From Norana najaformis (taxonomy: Eukaryota > Annelida > Clitellata > Crassiclitellata > Hormogastridae): a DNA stretch of 64,000 nucleotides. The DNA lies in assembly GCA_964023275.1 (NCBI GenBank), contig OZ029921.1:31932230-31996229 (forward strand), written 5' to 3'. The position numbers were made by a program, and so were the translations under genes. Of the stretch, positions 24,101 to 39,100 are shown piece after piece. Every line of letters begins with the position of its first letter. The first letter of the stretch is position 1. The notes below the pieces were generated by a model. That model saw only the letters and a program-made list of their open reading frames with translations. It did not search any database and had not been told where the DNA came from.

Positions 24101-27100
24101 TAATAAAGATATTCTCTAAAGCTGAACTAACCCTGGGATCCATTTCCCCAAATGCATTATAACTCGTGTTACAAGAAGGCTTTGTCATATCAATTACAAA
24201 CTGAATTTACAGTTTGAACTTACTTTGACGATATTCTGAAGAACTCGATTCTGTATGACAGACGGACACTTGGCTGTTGCCTGATAGAGATCAAGAATCA
24301 ACTCAATGATCGCTTCAGCAAAAGGAACATAGTTCATGGCAACCCAGTCAGTCTAAAGATTCAGCAGAAACGAAAAACCAAACTTTCATTATAATCTAGT
24401 TAAATAGGCTTTAACACCATGCTACAGTAAACATCTTAACACTAGAACAAGGATTTGGGAAGTCAATGACAGGCCAGTGTGAGTGCAATCGTTTCCTGCA
24501 AACACTTAACTCGGCTGTCATCGTCATCCATCCTCAGTGTAAAATGGACCAGGAACTCTGAACATTGGTAGCAGCTGTCAACGCTGGATGGGACTCCATT
24601 GGTTGAGACCCAGAGGTGTGAGAGGGCCGGTCAGCGGTAGGTAACCTTTCAGGCTGTTCAAGCATTAATCGCTTACACGGAAACTCGCTTTCTTAATAAA
24701 CTGCAACATCTTTTAGGACAGCGAGGAGTGCCTTCATCAGGTTCTTGGAAGTTCTTAGAGATTCTTAGAAGACACTATAGAAATGTTCAGTTATATATTA
24801 TATAACATATACATACATGCACACACACACACATACCAAGTGTACTATCTTGCACATAACTAATTCACATTACAATTTAATTCAGTAATGTAGAAATTAA
24901 CAGAAAGCTATAATATTATTAATAATAATGTTATTTTGCACAATTTTTATTCACAAAAGGTCAGTAAATCTGAATCTGAGGTGCAAAACAACTGTGGGTG
25001 AAGGACTTGCTCTAAGTCCCTACACAGTATTCGTCTCAGGCGAGGCCTGAACCCATGCTCTCTGTGTTACCAGCCGAGTGCTCTAACCAATCAGTTACTC
25101 TGCCTCTATATTACCAGACAACAGATTCTGCCAACCTGGTTGTTCCGGCCAGTTGACAGTAACCGTGTGTCAACTTTGCCAAATTTTGGAGGATGCACAG
25201 CAAACTCTACGAATGCAAGCAGTCGGTCAAACATCTCAGGATACATAGCAGCCATATTGTCGGATCCAGACAGTGCATCCTGTTAAGAGACAATATGAGA
25301 TGTAAGATTTCTGTGTAGAGCACAAAGTTATTTATATGATGGCATTTTACAGAAGGTCAAGCAACAGAAAAATAGGTTACAAAAATGTTAACAATCCTAA
25401 AATGATGAGAACATTTAGAAATCAACTGCTTGACAGTGCTCCAATGGATCAGTCACAAACTAATCAACAATACTGGCCAGAACCATGCTGGTTAGCACTA
25501 TATGGCGGTTACAAAACCAGCCCAAACAACTAAAAACCAACCCTAAGCTAGTCATAAATCTATATACAAAAGACTGGTCTGAAGCCAGTTCATTACAGAT
25601 CTAAACCATATGTAAAGTTAAGTTAATTAGACACTTCTGTCTACTTGACCACACCTCCTTACAACCATTGCCAATACAATCAATGCCTGTTTCTCACCTT
25701 CCCAAGAATTCGGATGGCATCAAGGATTGCCTCCTGAAGCGGAGTCAGTGAGGAAACTTCACCCAGAGGAACAATGAATGGAGTTGAAGAACTGTGAATT
25801 GGAACACACAGCGCCCTCTGGAGCACAATAAACAGTTTCTGGAGCTCGGCAGCAACAAACTGATTCTTAATGTGTGCGTAGAGAGCAGGAAATGTCTGCA
25901 CAAGGGCCGTGAGAAAGGCCTGCGACGGAATGTATAGCTGTGACCGGTCATTTGTCTCGGGTGGAGTAGTGGCAGCTGTTCCAATACTTCGCCACACCCT
26001 CCATGCATTTGACCAAAGTGTTGTATCATCAATGCCAAGGTCATCTGGATTTTCGCGATCAGTGTTGGACACAAAGTCATATTGCTGGGACGACTCGGTG
26101 TCCGACGACTGCTGTTTGTTGAAGAGCATTTTGAGTTCCTCTGACTTAGTGTCGCCATTGCCTTTATTGATGTTAAGTATTTCCTGAAAGCTTTTGAGAG
26201 CTGCCAGTGATACTTCGGCATTTGGACACAGGGCTGACGACTCAATGAACTCGAGCAGAAGTGCCCAGGCACGCAGAAAGTCACCTGAAGTAGAAAATGC
26301 ATTTCAACATACAAATTTACATGCAATGATTATACTGCAACATTGACTAGGTCCATAGTCTCCGTTAAAAATTTGTAAATCAATGTACCAGTGTTCAAAA
26401 TTCTCCATGTATAACGAAATTAATTGCTTGGTAGCCTTTTCATTTACTGCTAGTGACTGAACAATAGTTTCTTTATGTAATGTAACAACAGAGAGCTATT
26501 TAGTGAACAGAAACACAGGCATTAACAGTGACCTCATTTTCTCCTGTGCTAAGAGTAAGAGTAACTGTAAGAGGCAGCCTTAATTAAGCAGGATTTTTGT
26601 CCCTTTTGGGTGTGCCATTTGCATCCCGTTTTAACTCCACAGCATTTATAGGATGTATTGATTTTGACCTGGAATCAGTAAAAAAGATGATGATGATGAC
26701 AATGATGATGATGAAGCTGGAGTTTCAAATCAGGTGAAGGGATGATGCTCACCCAGTTGCTGAAGTACCCTGCGCTTCATGTTGAAGACACGAGCCACTC
26801 CTGCCAGCGTAAGAAAGCGTGTCTCAGCCCACTGCTTTTCAGCAGTGTCTCGTGAATGATGCATAAGAATGTTGCCAGACTTAACGGCTGCATCTTCTTT
26901 GCTGTCAGATGCAGTGCTTGACAAATGCTTGACTCTGTCAAGTAGCGGAAACAGGACCTAAAATAAACACAGAACATACAATTTCAATAGAAAAAAGTTC
27001 TGTCAGTAACGAATGCATGAAAAAACCAAGTCAAAATCAATTAATAAATAAACTAGTCCATCCATCCATCTGTTCATCCATCCATCCATCTGTTCACACA

Positions 27101-30100
27101 CCCATCCGTTCATCCACCCATCTATCCATACAACTATCCGTTCATCCATTCACCTGTTTGTCCATCCATCCATCCATAAACCCATCCGTTCATCCATCCA
27201 CTTATCCATCCTCCGCATCAACCAACCTACCTTCCAGAGGACAGTGTGCCACGTCTGCTGCTGTAGTAGTGAACCATGGGCAGCTATCATAGAAAACAGT
27301 GTCTGCCCAGCACTCTTGCGTACAGCCGGCCTCTGGTCTACACACAGGTCACCCAGTCGTGTGTAGAGCACCATCCAGAGGCTGTCAAAAGCAGGCAGTT
27401 CACTGAGCTTTCCAGATGGTGTCTGTTCACTTGGTTTACCACTAGGTGGCGCCTGATCGCTGTCCTTTCTCACGTCTGTGCTTCCAGCCGACTCTTTGGC
27501 CAGACTCTCGCAGATGCCGACACGATTTTGGCTTATGTGGTCGGCAATGTTCCACTAAAAAATTAAAACCCAGTTACAGAAATTCAAGTTTTCAGAATAA
27601 AAGTTTATAAAATGAAAAAAGTATTAAACTGAAACATATGGTATACGATTTAAGAACAGATGGAAGGTCAGGTGAAAAGGCAAGCCATAATCAGTCATTC
27701 AGGGTGCGACTGTGTAGAAGAGGCATGAATATTACCCAACATATGTACCACACTCACACGAATAACTTCTAATTCATTTTGCACAAATATCATTGGTTGC
27801 CCTAAAAAGATTTAAAAGTTCAAGCCCTCAAAACCTCTGCACTACTATTGGTGACTGACATAATTATTCCTGTAATAAATTAAACATGAAAAAGTATCAG
27901 TGAATGGCACTGAGCAATTGTGTGTGAGGGACTTGCTCATGGTCCCCACAAAGTAACCATCTCAAGGGGAGGGGGGGCTCGAACCCACACACCCCGCATA
28001 CAAGGTGAGCGCTCAGTCAGTCAGCTACCGTGTCACACAAAAAACTTGTGACATGAAATCTTCAGGGTTCGTACCAGCAGTCCAACTGCAGTGAGGCTGA
28101 TGTTCAGCTCTTGATTCTGAAGCCCAAACTTAGCAGCAACTTCAATGCAGATCTGAAGACAGGAACAGGACATTGACGGCAGGAAATCAGTAACGACCAA
28201 CTGTAAACTCTGAAATGCAGCTCGAATCAGACTCTCTCTGAAATCGAAACAGCACGCATCAACTAAATGTACATCGTTCATTTAATTAACCTGGACGACC
28301 TGACCCAGATTACTTGGGTAACTCTGCCTTACTCAACCTGGGCATTTTATCTAGGTTATTAGGATAGTCCAATCTTACTCGACAAGGCAATCTTAAAATC
28401 ATACTGACCAAAATGAATTAAGCTAAGCTTGCTGAGAAATTGAAAACATCCAGGCACTTTTTCTAGCTGTTCTGGCACCACCAGTCTTTAACTTGTATGC
28501 ACATGTATGGTGTTTGAATTTTGGGTAAGCACACAACACAGGCAACTCATCATACTTTATGTTTTGCAAGAAAAAGATTTCTGAAAATTTTGTTGTCACA
28601 TATTCATGTCATTTGATAATAAAATTTGCAATAAAAAAGTACCCTTGATCATTGCTTATGGCTCCGATTACACCAAGAATAAGCGGCCAGCCTTCATTGA
28701 GTTGTTCACCGTTGTTCTGAAGTATGAGTAAGACACAGTCCAGCTGCTTTTGACGAACATCAGCGTGTGTAATGCTTGACAGCTCTTGAAGTGGAGACAT
28801 GAGCTTGGCCTGAAGCTTCTTCAAAAACAAACAGAAATAAAACTGCCTTTCAACAGGCTGTTCCAGAATTCTAAAATCAGTGGGCAAGAGCAAACATCCA
28901 CAAATCAAGTTTTAAGCTTTACAACGTAATAAATACCATTAACCATCGCACAGTACTACTTTTACTGTTGATACTACATATTTCTAATACTGTTTTTACA
29001 GTTTTTGCATAAGTTTAAGCCAATAAAAAAATTCCGAATTGTAATAGAAAACTATGATCTTTCATACAGCAATTACAAGTACACACTAAAATAGTATCTC
29101 CCACTTAAAATATGATAATAAATGAATAAAATGTTTATAATGCAAAATAAATTGTAAATGGAAAAGAACATTTAACGAGGCCCTTAGAGGAAGATAAAGA
29201 AGTCACCAAAATCTAGAGTAGTTAGCAAATGATACTCCAGAGATCCAACTTCTAAACAAAAAGGAAGGAAAGAAAAACAAATAATAACTGAGCATATACC
29301 AATACTATTTGGAACTGACACTTCAGAAATGGATGCCAGTACAAATCACTTTACAACAACATGGTCAGTTCTTCTCTAAAGTATTGCAAACATTTTCTGA
29401 AATCTAAAGATGATTCTACTTCGTACCGGCTGCAGGTGTAGAGGTGGATCGTACTTGAAAAACAGAGCAGCTTTGATTAGTGATGTGACAGCCTCTGCAG
29501 CCCATGTTCTCAGGCCCTGATGTGGATGCTGGCAGACCTGAAGAAGTGACAGGCATCTATCATGATTGACTGTTCAAGAACAGCAGCACTTCATGGAAAT
29601 TAGAGCCACAAAAAACAGTACTCAACAATGTATAACCGTTAAAACAGTAAGATATTTGAAATAATAGGCATTCAAAATAACCAACTGTGGTCCACAGCCT
29701 TTAGTTACAGTCAGACAACACTAAGACAATACTAAGGCCACAACAGCTGCACTTCATGAACCGACAGCACCAGAAGCCATACACCGGAAAGTAATGTCTG
29801 CAAATCACAGACACTGGTATGGCTATACAGAACAATCTATACAAAAATTGTCTGGTAATCAAGAACCACTATATAGTTATTCTGGTAAAACAGGAAAAGC
29901 AACACGGTGAACGCAGACAATGTGAAAAGTCACTATCTAGTAGGTCAAAGTTCATGCCTCCAGTAGATGTCCTGTCACAGGTCGCCACAAAACTTCAACA
30001 CGTGGCAGGTTGACAACACCAGTCTCCAGCAGTTTTGCAACAGCAAACAACGATGGCTCCTAAAAAGCAGAAAAACATCAAAACATAACAGACTAGGACA

Positions 30101-33100
30101 ATGCACAAAATGGTAAGCACTGCTCATAAGTGCTACATAAAAGTTTGATTACCTTACATTACATTTAACTGATTTAACTGCAACATCTTTACCAATTCTC
30201 AGTACTCAGCAATGTAAGAACCAAAATATACCCATCGAATGGACTTGTCGAAAACCCTGGGCAACTTTACCACACCTGCTGAGGAAATTCTAGAAGCAGA
30301 GTGGACTACAGTCAGAGTTTCATGACGTGACACTTTGTGTAGGATGTATTTCTATACTTGTTTACTCTAGCTATTCTCACAGCACTGCAATCTTGCATAG
30401 GTGAATTTATACAGCACCTTTTAAGAACAAAATACTAAGCTGTACTCTTAGCACGAGAGCCCAGTAAGCTGCAACATTCATGCTTCCTAAAGCGACACGA
30501 GCACAAATACTAAATGAAATTTAGCCTCACACGAACTGTTTATAACAGTCCTATTCTATACAGCAAATAACAAATACTGAGCCGGATAAATGTTTGACAT
30601 GGAAAGTAACTCACTCTGTTTGAGAATCCAACATCCACGGCTTCAGACGAGAGCTTACACAAAGCATCAATCAGGTGATGCAAAGCCACGTCGTCCAAAT
30701 ACCTAGAAATGATCAATTATTCAGTAAGTCCATCAGTCTGGCAATCACTCAATCAGCCAATCACTTAATTGTTCAACTATGACACAAAAACCAAACCACA
30801 ACGGACATATCAAACAACAGACAGCACAAAAAATAGCAGCTTATAAGTTTTCTGCAATTAGAAAGATGCTTATCCACTCTTCCTTGGTTAAGGTTGAATT
30901 TCAAAATCCTAGATAGAGATACAGTGTATTGCAGAATTTGCTGTTAATTAACTCGCTACCGAATCCATCCATACGAAAAAAACAACACTGACTGAGAACT
31001 CTCAAAAAGCCGCGACAGCATTGCTGACAAAACTGGCAAATCCGACATGATTGAAGTTGTAATGACAGCGTTTGGGTTTTCTGATGCCTGCTGCGTCGGC
31101 TTCAAAGTTCCACCTGAAGACGGCTTCAGGCCAAGAATCCAAACAAGGTGCTAAAAGAAATAGAATAAAATGTTCACAAAAACAGAAAGATAGAGAATAA
31201 AAAACCAAGCTCACAAATAACAGCTTAGCACTGTTAAGGCTAACACAGAGAGTACCTCTGATTAATTTCTCTTGAAGTGGTGCTATACAAATTTCTGACT
31301 ACAATTACAGTTACAACAGCTGATGGTAAATTATCATGGGAAGGACAGCAAGTCAAACATTTGATAATCGCTTGTAAAATTCTCATAAACAGATGTGCAT
31401 CTGCCTACCTGTAAAGTCGTTAGAACCTGGTGCCAAGCTGTGCCAAGCACACCTCCATGGCAGTGAGCTAGGTTCAACAAGGCTCTCATACACTGGATGT
31501 TCTTAGCTGTTAACTAAAACAAATTAAGTAAATCTACATCAGAACAACAAACACACAGCCACAAAAGTCAAAAGTAGGTTAACATATAAGTTTTGAAACG
31601 AAACGCCTTACTTCAGTATACATGTATATTCAGTAAGTGATAGAACTGAGGTCCCTGAAAATGCCAAACAGCTCAATACATTAGCAGAGTTTACTGGCAG
31701 TTTCCAAGTCACACTTGCAGAATGGATGGGAAAATATGGCATTCTTGTCTGGTGATCAGAAAGTGACAGACGTCATTCAATCTGTCGAGTTAACAGTTAA
31801 TCAACTCTAGGCCACTGCCTCAGCCTCCAACCAGTTTTTTTAATTTGTTATAAGCAGGCAAGTCCTGCGATGAACTGGATCAGTGTCCAGGACTTAGGGA
31901 TTCATCCTTCATCATTCAGGACCAAAGAAAAGCGAGCCCTCAGCCACGCTCCACTAAACAGAATTAACAATTTTGATTTTTACTTCACCAAAAAGATTGG
32001 CATTTATCTACACTATTGGGGGGGGACCATATACTCCAGCTGGATGAGTCAGTCTATAATGTCTCAGACTGTGTCACGAAACTGTCACTGTCACTGCAGT
32101 TTTCAGCATATCAGTCTGTCAGCATAATATTAGCAGATCACCTTAAAAACCTACCATGACTGGTCCCTGATGGGTTCCAAGTGGTAATGATGAAGTTGCC
32201 AGCGGGGTACCAACAGCAACCACCTGACTGCCCTGGACAGATTCTGAATGACTGGATCCAGGCACTGATCCCAATTCCATCTGGCTAATGCTTCGACCTT
32301 GAGGACCTAACAATCACCAGTGGTACTGTATATGAATGAGATCAAGTCACTGACCATCTCGTAAGTGTAAAGGTTGGGAAAATAACCATAATAACCATGT
32401 AACAGTCACTGCTTAGCCTTTTCTGGTAGCACATGTCTGCGTCCACGTCGTGAATTCGTTATTGGGATCAATAAATGAATATAAAAACAAAGAAATGTTC
32501 TCAATTGTCCTTTCTTGTACATCCAGTTTTGTTGCTTTCTAGTAATAAACTTACCACCTTGTCTAGTCTAATCTCTTGACGTGGTGCTATGTAAATTAGT
32601 GATTACAATTCCAATTATGAGTTAAGTCAATAGAATTGTGAGGCTTGTGAAGTAAATTCGTGAACAATCCAGCCATGGATAACCTAGACTGCACTGTAAC
32701 AGAAAAATTCTCCACAGATGTTACCTGAAATTCCAGTTACAAAATATTAAGTTAAAAGAAGAGGCAAATACCTTTTGATTCAGCCGAGATCTGAGTGTTG
32801 AGGATTTGAAGAGCATAGTGAGCAGGTAATGAGGCTTTACAGACAGCCGTGATGAACGCATCTCTTGGTGTATTCATCTCCAGCTGGCCACACATACTCG
32901 CATACGCCTGAAGTGATTTGAGTGTGGCCTCCGTTGCACTCTCATCCGTACTATCAGCCATAAACAATCTCATCATGTAAGTCATGTAAGTCAAAGGCCA
33001 TTATGGGCAGTTCTCAAATATCATTCCAAATTAAACCTAAGGCTCATCTGTATCATTTTGTTTACCCACTGTAACTTAACTTCTCTGATCTACTGGGCCT

Positions 33101-36100
33101 CAACCAAGCTTTTCCAGTGGATTATGGTTTTAGACCAGAATTTCAATCAAAGCAAACATCAACTGATGCTTTATACATTATGATAATGACACTACAGAAA
33201 TCGTTAGATTAGATAATGAAATTCCATATTTGTTATATACAACATACAAAGTATTAAAAATATATAAAGCTGATATAAACATACATATTATACAAATGTA
33301 TATATTACATAAATACAAGTATGAGCTCCTTCACCAACTCTATAGACAACCTGCAAAAGTGAGAACCTGGAGAAAAACAGAAATTACCTTCGATTCAAGC
33401 ACCAAAATGACAATAGCAATTACAATGTTTAAAAACATGGCAACAGCTATCAGGACTACAAATGAATAACACATGTACAGTACCAAATCTTACGAAATAC
33501 CAAGATTTGAACCACAACAACAGAATGACCAACAGATTCATGTAACACAGACAGGTTTGTGACTTAAGACAAGAGGCAATTTCTGTCTGACTTAAGTTTT
33601 CAATTTTCAGATAGCTTTGTGACTTAAGAATAAGTTCTCAATTTTCAGATAGGCTTGTGACTAAAGAAAAAGTTTTCAATATGCAGACAAGTTTTGTGAA
33701 TTAGAAATAGATTATGGATTTGAAGATAGATTCCTCACATAGGAATTGTAGATTTGAACAGAGGTTTTCAGGCACCATTTACGGTTACTTTGGAGTGCTC
33801 TATAGTAGAGCAATATTGAAGGCACTTTATACAGATTACATTACATTACATTAGACCAGATCAGATCAAATATGACAAGTCAACTTGGAAAGAGCCTTCA
33901 CCTGGCATCCAGCAGTAAAGACATAGCTGCAAGAACACCGCACCAACTGGAATTTATCAGTTCCTCCTTCAGCTGGACCTCACCTGAGTTGTGAAAACAT
34001 TTTTATTAAAACAGAATTAGTCAAAAAAACACAAAACTGCCGCTCAACAGATTTCGGAATGCTGACTTACAAAACTTACTTTCAATTACATATAGAAATA
34101 ATGCCACATATAAACATATATATAATCTATTCTCCTGTCTCAACGGATTGCTCTTCCAGACTTGGACCAGATGCATCTCCTATGTTGGCAAGCATATCAA
34201 TTGTAAGCGGGGGCAACCATCAGCTGATGTCTTGCAGATTATCACAGTGGCACTGCAGAAGTTTTCAAGATGCAAGACTCCCAGAAAACCAAGACAACAT
34301 TCAACTTGATACAACACCCCATGAAATCAAAACAACTCTTCAAAAGGTCTATTCCAATACCCCATGGTTCTAACACCCAGCCAGACCCACTTAAGCATAC
34401 AACCTATTCAAGCATCAAACAAATGTTACCACAGTCATTGTCAAATTTAAAATGCAAAGACTCAAAAATCCAAGTAAACGTTTCTGACCAGCGGATGATT
34501 CTGTGTTAGCTGGTGAAACAGCCGATGAAGTTCCTGCAGCTGGAGTTTGCACGAGGCCTTGGATGCACTTGACTACATCCAGCATGCAGAGGAAGGCAAG
34601 AGACAGACCATAGCCATCAGGCACAGTGGGCGGCTCACTCTTGTCAAGCATCTCCAGGCTTCATTAAAATACAAACAAGTCAGAAATCTAGTAATTTATT
34701 TTTCTACATTTTGATATTTCCACCTTCTTGCACACATAGTATCATTCAGTAATGCCAATCAACGCATTCAGGATACTGTCAGAGGAATTATATCCTCAGA
34801 GAAGGCACAAACCACCAAGGTCTGCATTACTAGGTCAGCTTTAACCGCTCAGCCACAGGGTCACACTAGTAATGATATATCTACCATATGGGCTTTACTG
34901 CCAAGTTATGTTCTATTCACTATGGTGAAAGATCATTTATGCACCGTAACTACAAACCAGGAACAAGAAACCAGGAACTAACAAGTTTATCTTCACTCAT
35001 TCATTAAGTCCTTCAGTTGACAATACTTGTCAGTGTTGGTCTAAGGAATCTTGCAGCTACAGGGCAAAAATGACAAATGTAGTTCAATGAACAAAAGAGA
35101 AAGAACAAAGGGCTTTATCGTCGAAAACTGTTCACATGATTGTCATCAGACGACAGTATACACTTACTAAATGGCCTTATGACTTGTCTGCATTGTGTTG
35201 AAGTTTACAACAAGCGGAATCCAGACATTACGATAGCAAAATGCTGGCTGAGATGAATATCCACCAACAACTGTCACTCCTCCTCCGGCTACTGTCTGGG
35301 GAATAACCATTGTATCTGGAAGCTTGGCACCTGGAGCAACAAACATAGTAAGACAAAAATGGTCAACATCATGATCACCACCACACCACTTTCACTGCTA
35401 CCATAAACCACAATTCATTAGCAATCTGAGCTTTTGGATTACTGTTGGAATGTATACACTTCAGCTAAATAATCTATCACCTCAATGATCATGCCTCGGA
35501 GAACAATTGTAATTTGTTCACTTAATTTCCAACACTTACTTTGAATCTTAAGTGCAGATTAATGGCTGAGACAGAGTCACCCAAGGCCAATTAAATTAAA
35601 ATAATGGACATTTATAAGCGAATTAAAAGTAGATAACATTGGTGATTCTGGCCTTCTGTGGTAGTTGTTTCCATGTATGTGGGGCACAGCAACACATATA
35701 GGCAAGCAATAAAGGAACAATAACCTTACATTTCCATCATCACTGCCATCATCATTATTATCAACATCTTCCTCCTCCTCCTTCTCCTTCTGATCACCAT
35801 CCTTAGGTCGTCGTCATCATCATCATCATCAATATCATCACCCTCCTGCTCCTCCTCCTCCTCCTCCTCATCATCATCATCACCATCAATCATTTTCACA
35901 ATCCAGTCCTCAGAAATGCTGCCAAGTTCTGCAACATGAGGGTGCTTCACTGCACACAAGGTCAACGACACTGTTCAACAACTGGCAACAATAATTAAAC
36001 TGCACAATAAGATGAACCATATGACCGATTTTTCAGCATCACTCACCTGCGTTTGGGACAGATGGACTTGGATTCATGAACTGCGACTGAATGAAAGCAC

Positions 36101-39100
36101 CAAGGCCATTCACGATGTCTCGGAATATCTTGGTCGAATGTGGCTTCATGTCATAGGATTCACAAAAGCTCCTGTAGAAGTTCACCAATCGACAGATTTT
36201 ATTTAATGTCATGCAACCCATCATCAGAACATCTCTCCACACATGCAATTCAGTCATATGAATAAAAACCTGGCCTTACCCCAGTGCCTGTGGTTTGAAT
36301 CCCAGCATTTCATGCAAGACCAACAATTCATTGCTAAGATGTGTAACCTGTGAAGTCTGTCAAATTGTTGGATCTGCAGCTGTCACACATACAATGCATC
36401 AGAAGCAGAAGTTGACGAAAGCACGTATCTAGCAAGAAATTACTTTACCTGAGCTAAGCTTAAGTAAGAGCAAGCACAATGCAGCACAGAAGTGCCAACA
36501 GCAGCACAGCATTCAATGTCTGAAATTCACCTGATTAACTGTGGCTGCAGACAGAGCTTGCATAGGACTTCCAGAGCAGTAGCACGCTGCCACATGGGCT
36601 TCTCAGGATCAAGGAATTTCACCAGCAGAGCAAGGAATATCTCACACTCGGTGACCTAAGATAATGCAGACAATCAGATTGAAAGATCAAATATCTGAGT
36701 AAATGAGTAGACAGGTTGTTACATAATTAGATATATGGGTAAATTATCTGACTGACCTGCATGTAAATGATTACATGCATGTAAATCATTAAACAGGAAC
36801 TAAGTGATGAGACGTGTGGGTAAATGATCAGACAGGTGGTCAAATCATCATGAGAGTGGTCAAAAATGACCAGACAGGCTTATAACCAATCTTTTTAAAA
36901 TGTACCGAGATTTCTTTTGAATTTTTGAGGTGTATAGTCAGTTAAGTGTCATGACACAAATGCGGAATTTTTAATATTTTCAACATAGCTGCTCACCAAT
37001 AAGTTATAGTAGTATCGGATGAGAACTGCTACAATGCGCAGTAACCGCATGACAATCGGGAAATAGGGCTTCTCAACCTGCACAGGAGACGGACTGATGG
37101 TTGCCCGTGACGACCGATATTTAAGACTCGGCGAAAACAGTTTTATCACCAAGGGGCAGACTTTCTCAGACAGAAGAAAACTAAACTCTGGATGCTACAA
37201 CAGAATTAAGAGAAACATATTAATTATGTGACAATTACTAACTGGTTATGTAGTTGGTTAAACAACCGGGTAACTGTTACCATTATTAACAGGTTAATGC
37301 TACTATAACTAACAGGCTACAAGCACTACTGTAGTAGTAGGATAATAGGTTATCGTAACTAATGTGCAAATAAGTAACTTTTAACTGACTATCTCACATT
37401 TAGCTAACCATTGCATGTAATGACAGGCTCACAGGCCAACACCTTATTACCAGGTTAATAAGCCACAATCCTAACATTGCAAACAGGTTTATGGTTAGGA
37501 CAAATAACAGTGTCTCAAAAATCTGCTAAAAAGAACTTCCTGAAGCATTTCTAGAGACCTTGATGAAGACAGAATAGAAGTTGGACAGAACTTCCTCCAT
37601 GAGCTCCAGACACAGCGTCCGTGTCATTTCCGTCATTCCAAGAAGCCACAGTGGCTGATCAGCATTCAGCAGCAGGCAGAAATCCTGTGGAAAGCAAACT
37701 CCACATGGTAGAATTATCCCATACTACTTATTATAATAGTAAGAATAATATAAGACCAGTCTCTAAAACCAACCTGAAGAGGCAGTTACGATCAAAAACT
37801 GTTTGCAAATTGAATGTCTTAACCCTGGAATATAAAATCCAGTGACCGGCCCTCTTCCACTCAGTGAAAATAAAGCCTAGCTCAGTGTGTTGGACAATCA
37901 GCTCCAGTTATAATAAAGGTGCCAAGTCATACTACTAAGCCAATATAAAACACTTAGTCCATTACACGTCTGTTAAATATTGTAACCTCTCAATGATGAC
38001 CAGCTTCAATTTCTCACCATTTCTCAACAGTTCTAACAGGAGAAAGTAGAAACAGCATGAGCTACATCACAACATAAAAAACATATAGAAATTTTGATAA
38101 ATCACGAACATAATGTGGTTTATCTCAGCTTTAAAGAAAACAGAAAGGAGAGTTTACATTACATTACATACACATGTAATCCGATGTAGTAATGTAACCG
38201 AAGACTTGTCTAGCACCCTACAAGGAAACTCCTTATTGTCAATTCTCAACATATTCCCCAAAGATGAAAGCATCAATCCTACCTGAAACAAGAGGTAAGC
38301 ATCAGATGCTGACGAACGGAGGGATTTTGGAGGCTGCTTTCCAGCTGCTTTCAACTCATCCATTGACACAGACTCAACTGGCACTAAAACGAACATGTTA
38401 TTTCACTCTCATTAAGTCCATTAAACCACTGTTATTATCATAAGCACTGCTACCCAAACACAAAGATTTTAATTCTTTCAGTAGAAATATCATCATCACG
38501 ATACAGACGATGAAGTGATGAAGGATGGTTATCTTACAAATCTAATGAGGCGAGACTCTGGTAGACCAAGACATCCACATGCCAAACCTGTTGGTGGAGT
38601 TGCATCTTCACTGATCACTCGCTCAAAAATGACGCTAACAAGCTGACGAATTGTAGCGGCTGCTGTGTTTGTTGTTGTGCTGTCTTTGGCAAAGTGCAGT
38701 CGAAAGCACAGAACCAGTGCCTGCAAAGTAACCAGCAACCAAATTCCACATTTAAAGCACAAAGTTTGTCTGAGTTCAACTAATATCAATTATTATCATC
38801 AAAAGAGCAATCTCCATAACAAGTCACATAATGATACTTTGTTTTCAACAGATGGTGTCAGTCACACAATCACATCTTTGGTTTCAACACATTAACAACA
38901 CATTTCTGGGTTCCGCCTATTTACAAAATTGCACATTTGGCTTCAGCAACACAATCATACTAGTGGGTTTCAGCATTAAATAAAAATTTAAAAATTTAGC
39001 CAAACAGCTAATTAAACAACACTGTGACACATCAGGTAGGCCTACATCTCGCATACCCTGGCTAGGGTTTCATGTTGTACAACTGATGTTGTTGTGATAA

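Noticed and set aside
25745-26326. 193-codon minus-strand frame overlapping the longest MON2 exon
   Set aside because: It is out of phase with the MON2 exon at 25698-26284, which matches the family over its whole length.
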